DNA of 35,631 nucleotides from a virus. Made by a program: the position numbers and the translations under genes. The notes under the pieces were generated by a model. The model had not been told where the DNA came from. It saw nothing but the letters and a program-made list of their open reading frames with translations, and ran no database searches. The stretch is taken from positions 1 to 35,631 of IMG/VR virus record IMGVR_UViG_3300028388_001959. One strand, given 5' to 3'. Of the stretch, positions 1 to 8,563 are shown piece by piece (position 1 is the stretch's first letter; each line of letters begins with the position of its first letter).

Positions 1-99
1 ACGGTCGCGTGCCGAAGGAAGTCGTGAAGTGCGGCCTGCAAGCTGCGGGCGAGTACGCGTACGGACCTGGCGAAATCGTTCATGCCCGTCGTCATCACT
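1..99. repeat. Terminal direct repeat, left copy
   Basis: Bases 1-99 match 35533-35631 exactly. The repeat falls in the middle of a coding frame, so it is more likely an assembly overlap of a circular or circularly permuted genome than a true physical end. Ninety-nine bases is also a usual assembler k-mer length. Confidence 0.95.
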
Positions 100-209
100 A
101 TGTATACCCTATCCACCGACCACTACGAAGGCGGCTCGCGAAGCTCGCGCTGACGCCGCCGAAGGACCCCGCTGTGTTCCGCAGGAACCAGAAGTGGGAG
201 AGCGAATAA
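1..209 (+). CDS. Mom-like DNA-modification protein A, C-terminal part (cut by window start)
   Basis: This is the C-terminal end of the gene that begins at 35043; the first complete codon is at base 3. The reading frame joins exactly through the 99-base repeat shared by both window ends, giving a protein of about 232 residues. The part seen here is basic, with the run RRRLAKL and several His and Tyr residues, which would suit nucleic-acid contact. It stops with TAA at 207-209, and the next gene begins within that stop (TAATG). A GTG at position 9 could be mistaken for a start, but it has no ribosome-binding site and the frame is open upstream. The family reasoning is given with the 5' part at 35043. 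Confidence 0.85.
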   Translation, partial: GRVPKEVVKCGLQAAGEYAYGPGEIVHARRHHYVYPIHRPLRRRLAKLALTPPKDPAVFRRNQKWESE

Positions 210-1018
210 TGGAGGCGCGCGCACGAGGGCGCAGGCGCAGCGATGCGTCTACCGTTCAACCCGGTACGCCTCCGCCAACCTCAGCAAAGCAGATCGTCGT
301 CAAGCCTATCGCGAGGGCCGACGCCAACAGGATCATCAAGGCGCTGCACTACAGCGGCAAGGTCGTGAACAATTCGCAGATCCATCTTGGCGTCTTCCTG
401 AACGGGAAGTGCGGCGGCGCGATGCAGTACGGACCGTCGATGGTCAAGCGCGGGATGCTCCACTTGGTCGAGGGCACGAAGTGGAACGGCTTCCTTGAGC
501 TGAACCGAATGGCGTTCGCCGACTGGCTCCCTCGCAACAGCGAAAGCCGCGCGATAGGCTACTCGCTGCGTTGGCTGCGCAAGGAGTACCCGCATATTGA
601 ATGGGTCGTGAGCTTTGCGGACGGCACACAGTGCGGCGATGGAGCGATCTACCGAGCGAGCGGGTTCGTGCTCACGAACATCAAGCGAAACGACGGCCTG
701 CGAAAGCATCCAGTGACGGGCAAGGTCACAGCACGCATGACAGCGTATCATCACGGTTACTCCGACGGCGAGTGGCGTTCGTGGGACCCGCTGCCAGGCT
801 TCCAGTTTCGTTACATGTACTTCTTGAACCCGGAAGCGCGAGAGCGCCTCACCGTGCCGATCATACCGTTCAGCGAAATCAAGAAGCGCGGCGGCAGCAT
901 GTATCGTGGGGAGAGAAGCGTCGGAGGTGTTGATAGCGACACGCCTGATGTCCAGTCAGGAGAGGGCGGTGCAATTCCGACCCCGACGCTCCACGCGCCA
1001 TCGCGCAACGCGAAGTGA
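209..1018 (+). CDS. Mom-like DNA-modification protein B
   Basis: This 269-residue protein belongs by motif to the phage Mu Mom family, GNAT-related enzymes that convert adenine in DNA to a carbamoylmethyl-type derivative and shield phage DNA from restriction. Visible family features are the HYSGK segment near residues 47-51, LNRM at 98-101, PRNSESR at 108-114 followed by the helix GYSLRWLRKEYP, SFADG at 135-139, and YRASGF at 148-153. Residues 1-27 are a basic, Pro/Thr-rich extension and the last 60 or so residues look disordered. The chosen ATG overlaps the stop of Mom-like A and follows GGGAG with an 8-base spacer. Tight coupling to protein A upstream and the terminase genes downstream suggests late expression just before packaging. 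Family membership is firm by motif; the exact chemistry is not known. Confidence 0.85.
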   Translation: MEARARGRRRSDASTVQPGTPPPTSAKQIVVKPIARADANRIIKALHYSGKVVNNSQIHLGVFLNGKCGGAMQYGPSMVKRGMLHLVEGTKWNGFLELNRMAFADWLPRNSESRAIGYSLRWLRKEYPHIEWVVSFADGTQCGDGAIYRASGFVLTNIKRNDGLRKHPVTGKVTARMTAYHHGYSDGEWRSWDPLPGFQFRYMYFLNPEARERLTVPIIPFSEIKKRGGSMYRGERSVGGVDSDTPDVQSGEGGAIPTPTLHAPSRNAK

Positions 1019-1023
1019 ACGTC

Positions 1024-1590
1024 ATGAGCGAGTCTGCGCTGTACGAACGACAACCGGGCGAAACGCCGAAGCAGTATCACGCGTTCTGCTTGTATCGCGA
1101 TATGCCTGCAAGTGAGCGATCGCTGCGTCGCGTCACAGCACAGATCCACGGCGACGACTATCGCGATTCGCAGCGGCGCACGATTGAGAAGTATAGCAGT
1201 CGGAACAATTGGGTCGAGCGCGTGCGAGCGTGGGACTTGGAGCGCGACCGCGCTTCCAGGCAAGCAGAGCTTGAGGCGATTGCCGAAATGCGTCGCAAGC
1301 ACATCGAAGAGTCGCGTGCTTTGCAGCACGTCGCAGTTCAATCGCTCCTGCGCCTACGTGAAGAGATCGAGCGCGACCCGAATCGCAAGCTGACGCCGGG
1401 GATGATCCTTCGCTACATCACAGCGGGCGCACAGATGGAGCGCCTCACGAGAGGCGAGCCGACAGAAATCACGCACGGCGAACACGCCGTCACAGCGATG
1501 TCGTGGAACGAATACCTGCGGTCGTTGCGCGAGGAGCGCGGCCTCGACGCAAGCGAATTGCCAGCAACCGACCAAGACGAAGCTGACTGA
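1024..1590 (+). CDS. Probable small terminase subunit
   Basis: The protein has about 188 residues and sits directly before the large terminase, where the small subunit that recognises phage DNA normally lies. Near residue 55 it has the segment NNWVERVRAWD, a pattern common in phage small-terminase and HTH proteins. After this come long charged helices (residues 65-125) that could form the oligomerising coiled coil. An alternative GTG start at 1015 overlaps the stop of the Mom-like gene and would add three residues; I prefer ATG 1024. Its stop overlaps the large-subunit ATG (TGATG), so translation is probably coupled. The call rests on position and general pattern, not on a diagnostic catalytic motif. 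Confidence 0.65.
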   Translation: MSESALYERQPGETPKQYHAFCLYRDMPASERSLRRVTAQIHGDDYRDSQRRTIEKYSSRNNWVERVRAWDLERDRASRQAELEAIAEMRRKHIEESRALQHVAVQSLLRLREEIERDPNRKLTPGMILRYITAGAQMERLTRGEPTEITHGEHAVTAMSWNEYLRSLREERGLDASELPATDQDEAD

Positions 1591-3164
1591 TGTTCCGCGG
1601 GATGCCCGACCTGCGTAACTTGACGCGCGAACAGCGTCGCTACCTCATCGAAACGCTGATCCAAGTCGAGGAGCCTGAGACGTCCGCCGCCGTCCCGCTT
1701 GTGCCGAACACGATGCAGGCGCACATCCTCGACACGCTGTCGCAGCACGAGCTGACCGTGAAGTCTCGTCGCGCTGGCCTCACGTCCATCTATGTTGCGA
1801 GCGCGTGGATCAATCTCATCACACGAGGCGGATGGAACGTCGAGCTGTACGCGCACGACTGGAGCACAGCGAAGGCCGTGTTCGAGAAGGTCGTGCTGTA
1901 TCAGTTTGAACGCATCCCGCCAGAGATGCGGCCGAAACCGAGCGCGTTGGGCGGGCACTACATCAAGTTCGACGACATCAACAGTAGCTTCGTCGTCGGC
2001 ACAGCGGGGCGAAGCGTTGACGTTGCACAGAAGAAGGGACAGGCGCGCACGATCAACGAGCTGATCTGCACGGAGTTCGCGTTCTATGCGTACGCCGAAG
2101 ACTTCATGGCGAAGATCGACAACTGTGTGCCGAAGGGAAGCGGCGTCATACGCATCGACTCGACGCCGAACGGGCAGAACAGTTTCTATCGTCGCTTCAA
2201 GCGCGGCCTCGAAGGGCGAGGCAAGTTCAAGACGCGCTTCTATCCGTGGTATTGGGATGCGAGCTGCGCGCTGCCGCTCGATGAAGGCGAGAGCGCGCAG
2301 AACCTGCACGGCGAAGGTCCGATCACGCCGACCGAAGCCGCGCTTGGCGAGGGCAACCCGCACGCAACGGACGTTCGCGGGCGCGACGTGCTGACGTACG
2401 AACAGATCAAGTGGCGACGCTGGAAGATCGCGAACACCGAACCGTTGGGAACGGCGACGCCCGAGGACCGCTTCCGCGTTGAGTACCCTGAGGACCCCGA
2501 GTCGTGCTTCCTGTCAAGCGGGCGCCCTGTGCTTGATGCGAAGGACGTGGTCGCTCGCGCGAAGCTACGCGGCCCGATCGAAGGTCATCGGCATGTGATC
2601 GGTCACGACGCATCGACGGGCGACGCGAACGGGCACCCGTGCGGCATCTCGATCATCGACCTCGACACGGACCCGCCCGAGCAGGTTCACGAGGAGCGCG
2701 CCTGGCTGCCCGTCGAGGCACAGGCGGCGCGCTTGATCGCGCTGCAAGACGAGTACCCAGGGATGATCGTGCCCGAGCGCAACGGACCTGGCCTTGCTGT
2801 GCTGACGGCGTTGAAGGCGATGGGCGCGAAGAACATCTATCGCCATCGCATCAAGGACCTCAAGGACGGCCCGAAGAAGGCGGCGCTGCGCAAGCCAGGC
2901 TTCCCAATGACATCGGTAACGAAGCCGCTCGTCTTCGAGGAGCTACGCAAGGCGCTGCGCGCGACACACGACCGCGAGCCCGAACTGCTGCTCGCCGGCC
3001 CGATCACATGCGAGGAGCTGCGTGCGTTTCAGTACGCAGAGAACGACACGATCGACTTCGAGGAACAACGCCTCGACGATGGATCAGTGATACATGGAGA
3101 CGTCGGGATCGCGACGGCGATCGCTTGGCAAGCGCGCAAGGTCGGGCGCGCTGGCATCGTGTAG
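1590..3164 (+). CDS. terL: Large terminase subunit (ATPase and nuclease)
   Basis: This 524-residue protein is the DNA-packaging motor. The N-terminal ATPase has a variant Walker A, KSRRAGLTS, at residues 58-66. A Walker B-like strand LICTEF at 158-163 carries Glu162, with Thr in place of the usual Asp. The coupling motif STPNG lies at 191-195. The C-terminal RNase H-like nuclease shows candidate metal-binding acids Asp340 (GHDAST), Glu396 (VPERNG) and Asp504 (HGDVGIA). The length is normal for the family. The ATG overlaps the stop of the small subunit. The enzyme would translocate DNA through the portal encoded next and cut it at the end of packaging. Confidence 0.92.
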   Translation: MFRGMPDLRNLTREQRRYLIETLIQVEEPETSAAVPLVPNTMQAHILDTLSQHELTVKSRRAGLTSIYVASAWINLITRGGWNVELYAHDWSTAKAVFEKVVLYQFERIPPEMRPKPSALGGHYIKFDDINSSFVVGTAGRSVDVAQKKGQARTINELICTEFAFYAYAEDFMAKIDNCVPKGSGVIRIDSTPNGQNSFYRRFKRGLEGRGKFKTRFYPWYWDASCALPLDEGESAQNLHGEGPITPTEAALGEGNPHATDVRGRDVLTYEQIKWRRWKIANTEPLGTATPEDRFRVEYPEDPESCFLSSGRPVLDAKDVVARAKLRGPIEGHRHVIGHDASTGDANGHPCGISIIDLDTDPPEQVHEERAWLPVEAQAARLIALQDEYPGMIVPERNGPGLAVLTALKAMGAKNIYRHRIKDLKDGPKKAALRKPGFPMTSVTKPLVFEELRKALRATHDREPELLLAGPITCEELRAFQYAENDTIDFEEQRLDDGSVIHGDVGIATAIAWQARKVGRAGIV

Positions 3165-3227
3165 GCGGTTGACTGCTCGACGTTCGTGTGCATCTGTATC
3201 ACACGGCCCACGCAGGGAGCGCACTCA

Positions 3228-5522
3228 ATGGCAGGACGAAGCTGGCTCGATCGTATCGCCCGAACGTCGCTTGCCGACGTGGGCTCGCTTGCGTTGAACG
3301 GCATCTATCGCCGTATCGGCGAACGCGCACGCCAGGAAGTTCTGGCCGAGCTGCGACGCAAGGGGTTCGACGACATCGGTTCGGGCGAACTGATCGCAAC
3401 GCAAAGCGCGATCTATGATGTCGGAGCGCACGACAGCACGCAACAGCTCACTGGCCTGTACGAAGTACACTTGTGGATCCAACGATGCGTTGCGATGGTC
3501 GCGCAGTCGCTGCCTCAGGCGCCGCTTCGCTTCTATCGCGTCACAGGGTTCAGCGAGGGCCGCGAGGAGCTTGAGCCGTGGGATGACCATCCGGCGAACA
3601 AGCTCTTCTCGTACATCAACCCGCACATGGACCCGTTCACGTTCTGGGAGTGGGGCCTGTCGTTCCTGAACCTGACGGGCATGAATTACGTCGCGAAGGT
3701 GCCAGCGAGTGACAGCGCGCCCGATGGCGTCGAGTTCGATCTGTACCCCTTGTTTCCCGCGTTCGTGCGCAAGGTCGTAACGCCGCAGGACGGTATCGTT
3801 CGCTATCGGTACCGCGTGCAAGGCGAAGACGAGATCGTGCTCGACGCAAGCGACGTCCTGTACTGGCACACCTTCTCGCCAAGCGATCGCTTCAACGGGC
3901 AAGGCACGATGCACGCAGGCAGGCAGTCGGTCCTGACGGACTTGCGTGCGCAGCAGTTCAACGATGAGCTGTTGAAGAACGGCGTGTACATGCACGGCAC
4001 GCTCGAAACAGAAGACGACATGGACGTGAGCGACGCTGAGGCGTTGCGCGATCAGTTCGTGAAGAAGTACGGCGGCGCATCGAACGCCGCGAAGGTGGCC
4101 GTGCTATACAACGGCATCCAGTTCAAGCCGCATCAGATCGCGCACCAAGACATTCAATGGCTCGACCAGCGCAAGATGAGCCAGGAAGAGATTGCGATCG
4201 CGCACGGCATCCCGCTTGAGCTGCTTGGCATCAAGGCGGCGAACTACGCAACGCTGAAAGAGAAGCGGCGCATCTTCTGGCAGGACACGATTCAATCGTG
4301 GGGCAAGCGCATCGAGTCGCAGATGAACAGCACGTCGCTCCCGTTGCTGTACCCGCAGACTCCCGACTTGCGCTGCCAGTGGGACTACTCGCAGATCGAC
4401 GCATTGCAGTCGGACATCCTTGAAGTCGTGAAGGCAGGCGACATCGCCATCCGTTCGGGACAGGTGACGCCTGACGAATGGCGACAGTCGCAACTAAGCC
4501 TACCGCCGTTGGGTGGCGCGAGTGAGTTGCAGTACATCAACGGTCGGCCGATTGAAGCCGTCGCGGCGTCCGAAGCGCAACGCATCATTGATGCGGGTTC
4601 GCGCGGGCGCGGTCAGGCCCCGAGCGACGACATGCCGTCTGACGAGTCGCAAGCAGACGAGCAGCTTCGCCTTCGGTCGAAAGCACCGAGCCTCGCTCGC
4701 GCCACCCAGGTTCGCGTCGTTCACGGCGCTGAAGAGAAGGCGGCGGCGCAATGGCGCGACAAGTGGGATCGCGTTGAAACACGCTTCGAGAATCGAATGG
4801 CGGTCGATTGGCGCAAGATTAGTCGCGAGATGGAACGCGAGGTTGGGCAGATCGTATCGCGTTCGCACCTGGGTCAGATCGAAACGATGCGCGAAGTCGA
4901 GCACGTGTTCGTCACGAGCGGGCGCTCGTCCGCAATCGACGCCGCCGATGAGATCATGCGCGCTGGCATGAAGAAGTGGAGCGATGTCGTCGCTGCGGAG
5001 GCTGGCATTGGCAACGTGTGGAACCTGCGCAATGAAGTGGCCGAGCAATACATCAAGAACCGAGGCTCATTCCTAAACGACCACTTCGCCAAGAACGGCC
5101 GTAAGGTTTCGCGTATTGTCGGCGATGGCCTTCGCAGCGGCGCTCCCATGCCTGAGATCGAGCGCGAGCTGTCGCGCTACTTCGTGTCGTACCGCAATCA
5201 GGCACAGACAATCGCACGCACCGAAGTCGTCGCCTCGCTCAACTTCAGCAGCTCGAAGGCGATGGAGGCGGCGTACACGAACGGCGTCAATGTGCGCTCG
5301 CGTTGGGTCACGATGCAGGACGGGCACGTACGCGGGCAGATGGTGAAGGACGAGTTCGATCACATGGCGGCGGAAGGCTTGGAGATCATCCCGAGCAAGC
5401 AACTGTTCATCGTGTCGGGCGAGTCGTTGGAGTTCCCAGGCGACACGAAGAACGGCGCGTCGCCAGGCAACACGATCAACTGTCGCTGCACGACGCAACC
5501 CATCGTCAAAGGGGTGAAGTGA
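3228..5522 (+). CDS. Portal protein fused to MuF-type head morphogenesis domain
   Basis: The 764-residue chain combines two proteins that are usually separate. Residues 1 to about 430 look like an HK97-type portal: LYEVHLWIQRCVAMVAQSLPQ near 80-100, the DVLYWHTF strand, and QEEIAIAHGIPLELLG near 325-340. Residues from about 560 match the Phage_Mu_F minor-head domain: the helix ending IARTEV (662-667), the W-x-x-x-x-DGHVR turn, and a closing NCRC at 751-754. A polar, Glu/Asp/Ser-rich linker (about 455-510) joins them. The start ATG follows CAGGGAGC; more upstream codons are open but lack a site. The portal forms the dodecameric DNA channel, and MuF proteins are usually internal head proteins involved in assembly. 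Confidence 0.9.
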   Translation: MAGRSWLDRIARTSLADVGSLALNGIYRRIGERARQEVLAELRRKGFDDIGSGELIATQSAIYDVGAHDSTQQLTGLYEVHLWIQRCVAMVAQSLPQAPLRFYRVTGFSEGREELEPWDDHPANKLFSYINPHMDPFTFWEWGLSFLNLTGMNYVAKVPASDSAPDGVEFDLYPLFPAFVRKVVTPQDGIVRYRYRVQGEDEIVLDASDVLYWHTFSPSDRFNGQGTMHAGRQSVLTDLRAQQFNDELLKNGVYMHGTLETEDDMDVSDAEALRDQFVKKYGGASNAAKVAVLYNGIQFKPHQIAHQDIQWLDQRKMSQEEIAIAHGIPLELLGIKAANYATLKEKRRIFWQDTIQSWGKRIESQMNSTSLPLLYPQTPDLRCQWDYSQIDALQSDILEVVKAGDIAIRSGQVTPDEWRQSQLSLPPLGGASELQYINGRPIEAVAASEAQRIIDAGSRGRGQAPSDDMPSDESQADEQLRLRSKAPSLARATQVRVVHGAEEKAAAQWRDKWDRVETRFENRMAVDWRKISREMEREVGQIVSRSHLGQIETMREVEHVFVTSGRSSAIDAADEIMRAGMKKWSDVVAAEAGIGNVWNLRNEVAEQYIKNRGSFLNDHFAKNGRKVSRIVGDGLRSGAPMPEIERELSRYFVSYRNQAQTIARTEVVASLNFSSSKAMEAAYTNGVNVRSRWVTMQDGHVRGQMVKDEFDHMAAEGLEIIPSKQLFIVSGESLEFPGDTKNGASPGNTINCRCTTQPIVKGVK

Positions 5523-6307
5523 TGCCGACGGTGCGTGAAATGATCGGACGCAAGCAAGCGCAGCGCGTGCGCGAAGCCGTGAAGGAGCAGGGACCTATGG
5601 AGCTGACACGCAAGAGCCTCGCGTTCAAACTGTCGGACGTGAGCGAAGACGAGTCCGGGCTCATCAAGTTTGAAGGCTTCGCGAACGTAGCGACGCTCGA
5701 CCGCACGAACGACATCATCCCGCCGCAAGCATGGAAGAAGGCGCTGCCGTCGTTCATGGAGTACGGCGCGACGCTGTACTTCATGCACGATTGGGGCGCG
5801 CCGATCGGGCGCGTGCTGAACGCGAAGGTGACCGATCAAGGCTTGTGGATCGAAGGCGGCATCGAGAAGAACGAATCGCCCGACACAGGCCAGCCGATCA
5901 ATCACCCGCTCGCGCAACTTCTCGACTACGCACGGATGGCGCTGAGGAAGCGCCTCATGCGTTCGCTGTCTGTCGGCATCCGCGTGTACGAAACGTCGAA
6001 GCGCAAGGTCGAGGATCAGTTCGCAGGCGGAACGACGACCGCGCGCGTGCTCGACAAGATCGAGTTGCTTGAGATCAGCCTAGTCACTATCCCCGCTTCG
6101 CGCGAGAGTGTCGTAGCGGCGAAGAACCTGTTAGCGTCGGCCTACGGCGAGGAATGGGCCGATGCAATCACACCGAAGGAGCAGGACGCTACGGAAGAGG
6201 AACGCAAGCAAGAGCCCGACGAGGAACCGCGCATCGCACTCGTGTCGCTGCGTGACGACCCTCAGCCCACGAAGATCATTCTTTCAACCCTACGAGGTGA
6301 ACGATGA
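5522..6307 (+). CDS. Prohead maturation protease (HK97 type)
   Basis: The 261-residue protein matches the HK97 prohead protease family. The family core starts near residue 30 with LAFKLSDV and a GFANV strand. A catalytic His is likely His89 in FMHDWGAPIG, and the serine is likely Ser150 in RSLSVGI, where family members have an S-x-G pattern. The strand EISLVTIPA follows, as in the family. Such proteases cut the scaffold or delta segment of the capsid protein after prohead assembly. The long N-terminal delta-like region of the next gene product is the expected substrate. The ATG overlaps the stop of the portal gene, and its own stop overlaps the capsid ATG. The last 45 residues are an acidic tail. 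Confidence 0.9.
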   Translation: MPTVREMIGRKQAQRVREAVKEQGPMELTRKSLAFKLSDVSEDESGLIKFEGFANVATLDRTNDIIPPQAWKKALPSFMEYGATLYFMHDWGAPIGRVLNAKVTDQGLWIEGGIEKNESPDTGQPINHPLAQLLDYARMALRKRLMRSLSVGIRVYETSKRKVEDQFAGGTTTARVLDKIELLEISLVTIPASRESVVAAKNLLASAYGEEWADAITPKEQDATEEERKQEPDEEPRIALVSLRDDPQPTKIILSTLRGER

Positions 6308-7902
6308 GCGATGAGATGAAGGTCGTTGCGCTGACCGAAGTGGAAGGCGTGCTGGCCGAGCAGAAGTCCGCGATCAACAAGGAGATCGTGGACCTCAAGG
6401 AACAGATGGAAGCCGACAAGGCAGCCACGAAGCTCGAACTCGACGAGCGCAAGGATGATGCGGCGAAGTACGCCGCCGCCCTCGCGGAGATCGAAGAGAA
6501 GACCGCCGCCTTCTCGAAGCAGTTCGAGGAGCTGAAGCGCGCGACGGAGTACGGCGAGGATGGGCGCACGCTCACGAAGTCGATCGAGGACGTCGCCAAC
6601 GGCGTGTTCTTCGAGCAGGCCGCTTCGTCCGATGCGAAGGACGTGAAGATCGACGCGCCTGGCAAGCTCACGGTCAAGCAACTCGTGAACGGCGTCATCG
6701 ACGAGAAGGGTCGCGAGCGCATCGTGAAGCACGAGGCCGTCAAGGATCTCATGGAGATCAACGACTCCATGCTCCTTCTCGATGCGATCATGTCGAGCGG
6801 CGAAGAGGCGCGTGAGTACAAGCAACGCGGCGGCGTTCGCAGCACTGACCTGTACAAGCGATTCCAGCGTCAGGCCGAGTACTTGAGCAAGGCGACGAGC
6901 GGAGCTCTCGACACGACCGACTTGGCGAACTGGATGCCGACGCAGTTCAGCGGCATGACGTGGGAAGCCATTCGCATCGGCTTGCCCGAGGTCAACGTGT
7001 TCGACGAGTTCGCGATGAACGCGCCGACCGTCCAGCTCCACAACGAGACGAGCGACGACGAGGCCGACATCGTGAGCGAGGTCAGCACGGTCGCCTCCAT
7101 GAACCCGTTCGCCGACTCCGCGGTGCAGAACCTCGAACCGGGCAAGGTGACGTTCAGCGCACAGAAGCTGCGTTCGCGCTTCGCCTACTCCGTCGAGGCG
7201 GTCGAGGATTCGATCGTGCCTCTGCTGCCTCGCCTTCAGGCGAAGATGGTCCGGAACATGCGCGAGGCGCTTGCTGACGGCATCATCAACGGCCAGGAGA
7301 CCACGAAGATCGACACGGGCGGAACGCACTTCGGCAAGACGAACGTCACGGCGTTCGGTGCGACGGACGTGCGCGGTTCGATGGACGGCATCCGGTACTT
7401 CGCATGGGCTCCCACGACCGATCACAAGAACGACGGCGGCAACGCTGATCTGTCTGTCGCCCTGCTTCGCTCGTCGCGCAAGCTGATGGGTGAGAAGGGT
7501 CAGGACCTGTCGATGCTCGTCTGGTTCCTTGGGATCAGCGGGTACATGGACCTGCTGAACGACTCGACGCTCAAGAGTGCCGACGTCTTCGGCGGGACGG
7601 GCACGAACCGCAGTGGCAGCGTCGGTCGCGTCGATGGCGTGGACCTTCTGCTGTCGCGGCGCTTGCCTGAGAACAGCAACGCGAGCGGCGTGATCGATGG
7701 GACGACCACCGATCGCGGCATTCACGTTCTCGTGCGTACCGATGCGTATTTGCTTGGCAATCGTCGCCGCATGACGATCGGCCAGGACGCGTACGGCGCG
7801 ACCGACAGCCGCGACCTGTTCCTCTTCTGGCGAGGCGACTTCCAGAAGATGTTCCCGAGCACCGAATGGACCGAGACGGTGCTCTACAACGTCGATCTGT
7901 AA
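6304..7902 (+). CDS. Major capsid protein (HK97 fold)
   Basis: The 532-residue protein directly follows the protease and has the layout of an HK97-type capsid precursor. Residues 1 to about 80 are a charged coiled coil (KEIVDLKEQMEADKAA and following), the probable delta or scaffolding domain. A long mixed alpha/beta core follows, with FSAQKLRSRFAYSVEAVEDS near 280-300 (E-loop to spine-helix region) and RRMTIGQDAYGATDSRDLFLFWRGDFQ close to the C terminus, typical of the P-domain end. A good site, GAGGTGA, lies at 6294-6300. The length exceeds that of the HK97 protein, leaving room for the scaffold and an insertion. A stable hairpin follows the stop. Confidence 0.88.
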   Translation: MSDEMKVVALTEVEGVLAEQKSAINKEIVDLKEQMEADKAATKLELDERKDDAAKYAAALAEIEEKTAAFSKQFEELKRATEYGEDGRTLTKSIEDVANGVFFEQAASSDAKDVKIDAPGKLTVKQLVNGVIDEKGRERIVKHEAVKDLMEINDSMLLLDAIMSSGEEAREYKQRGGVRSTDLYKRFQRQAEYLSKATSGALDTTDLANWMPTQFSGMTWEAIRIGLPEVNVFDEFAMNAPTVQLHNETSDDEADIVSEVSTVASMNPFADSAVQNLEPGKVTFSAQKLRSRFAYSVEAVEDSIVPLLPRLQAKMVRNMREALADGIINGQETTKIDTGGTHFGKTNVTAFGATDVRGSMDGIRYFAWAPTTDHKNDGGNADLSVALLRSSRKLMGEKGQDLSMLVWFLGISGYMDLLNDSTLKSADVFGGTGTNRSGSVGRVDGVDLLLSRRLPENSNASGVIDGTTTDRGIHVLVRTDAYLLGNRRRMTIGQDAYGATDSRDLFLFWRGDFQKMFPSTEWTETVLYNVDL

Positions 7903-7922
7903 GCCGTAGGCTTGCACGACTG

Positions 7923-7951
7923 AGGCGGGGCAGCGCGGGGCTGCCTCGCCT
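7923..7951 (+). terminator. Hairpin after major capsid gene
   Basis: Bases 7923-7934 (AGGCGGGGCAGC) pair with 7940-7951 (GCTGCCTCGCCT) over 12 positions with one G-U pair, leaving a 5-base loop. Only a short T stretch follows, so it may be a partial terminator or an mRNA-stabilising hairpin that lowers expression downstream of the capsid gene. Confidence 0.6.
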
Positions 7952-7980
7952 TCACTCCAACGATGAGGCGCTGAACAACG

Positions 7981-8472
7981 ATGAACACGAGGAAGACCGA
8001 AACGAAGGGCCCCGACGCTGTGAAGGCGCAGGCCGAGAACAAGGAAGGCGACGGGTACGTCGCGCAGCTTGAAGCCGACAACGCTTCTCTGCGTGCGGCG
8101 CTCGCTGCACGCGTAGGCGTTGACGCGTCGCTCGCCGAAGTCTTCGAGAACGACGAACGCGAGTTCGTGCAGTTCGTCGAGGCGTACGCGTTCGGCGGCT
8201 GCATCAGCGAGATCGATCCGTCGAAGTGGAAGGTGAAGTCGTACAAGGCGGAGGCCGGCGACATCGGCCTGCTGCCGCAGCGTGAGATTGATCGCCTGCT
8301 GAAGACCGAGAAGGAGACTGGCGACAAGATCATCGAGACGGACGCCGACAAGTTCACCGACAAGGACATCATGGTTCGCGTGTTCAACCCGCGAACGCAG
8401 AAGGTCGAGCTGAAGAAGGATCGCACCGTGACGGTGGAGGAGCAGCGCGAATTGGGTCGCCTGTTCGGTTGA
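7981..8472 (+). CDS. Head-region protein of unknown function
   Basis: I do not recognise this 163-residue protein. Residues 1-30 are polar and probably flexible. Residues 25-45 (YVAQLEADNASLRAALAARVG) form a short coiled coil, and the rest is charged with mixed strands, including RVFNPRTQKVELKK near 130-145. The position between the major capsid gene and further head genes suggests a minor head, decoration or assembly protein. Both flanks carry related GC hairpins, so its dose may be set separately from the capsid protein. The start site is weak, with only GAGGCG about ten bases upstream. Confidence 0.6.
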   Translation: MNTRKTETKGPDAVKAQAENKEGDGYVAQLEADNASLRAALAARVGVDASLAEVFENDEREFVQFVEAYAFGGCISEIDPSKWKVKSYKAEAGDIGLLPQREIDRLLKTEKETGDKIIETDADKFTDKDIMVRVFNPRTQKVELKKDRTVTVEEQRELGRLFG

Positions 8473-8485
8473 CGCGTGATCGTGT

Positions 8486-8542
8486 GAGGGGCGGGGCAGA
8501 TGCCTCCGTTCGCGTCTCGCGAAGCGCCCTGCTTCGCCCCTC
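8486..8542 (+). terminator. Branched hairpin before 8564 gene
   Basis: Bases 8486-8499 (GAGGGGCGGGGCAG) pair with 8529-8542 (CTGCTTCGCCCCTC) in a 14-bp stem with two G-U pairs. The loop itself contains the perfect 6-bp hairpin TTCGCG-tct-CGCGAA. It shares the core GGCGGGGCAG with the hairpin at 7923. There is no U-run, so it may be an attenuator or RNA-stability element. Confidence 0.55.
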
Positions 8543-8563
8543 GCCAATCTGAAGGAGCCTACA

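Noticed and set aside
1-99. True short direct terminal repeats as physical genome ends
   Set aside because: The repeat lies in the middle of an intact coding frame and its length equals a common assembly k-mer, so a circular join is simpler.
3169-3204. TTGACT followed by TATCAC as a promoter before the portal gene
   Set aside because: The spacing is about 22 bases, too long for sigma70; the gap is short and the genes are probably read from upstream.
6262-8547. A 761-codon open frame on the minus strand
   Set aside because: It lies antisense to the protease, capsid and 7981 genes, which have clear family features; its composition (Arg/His/Leu-rich) is that of a shadow in GC-rich DNA.
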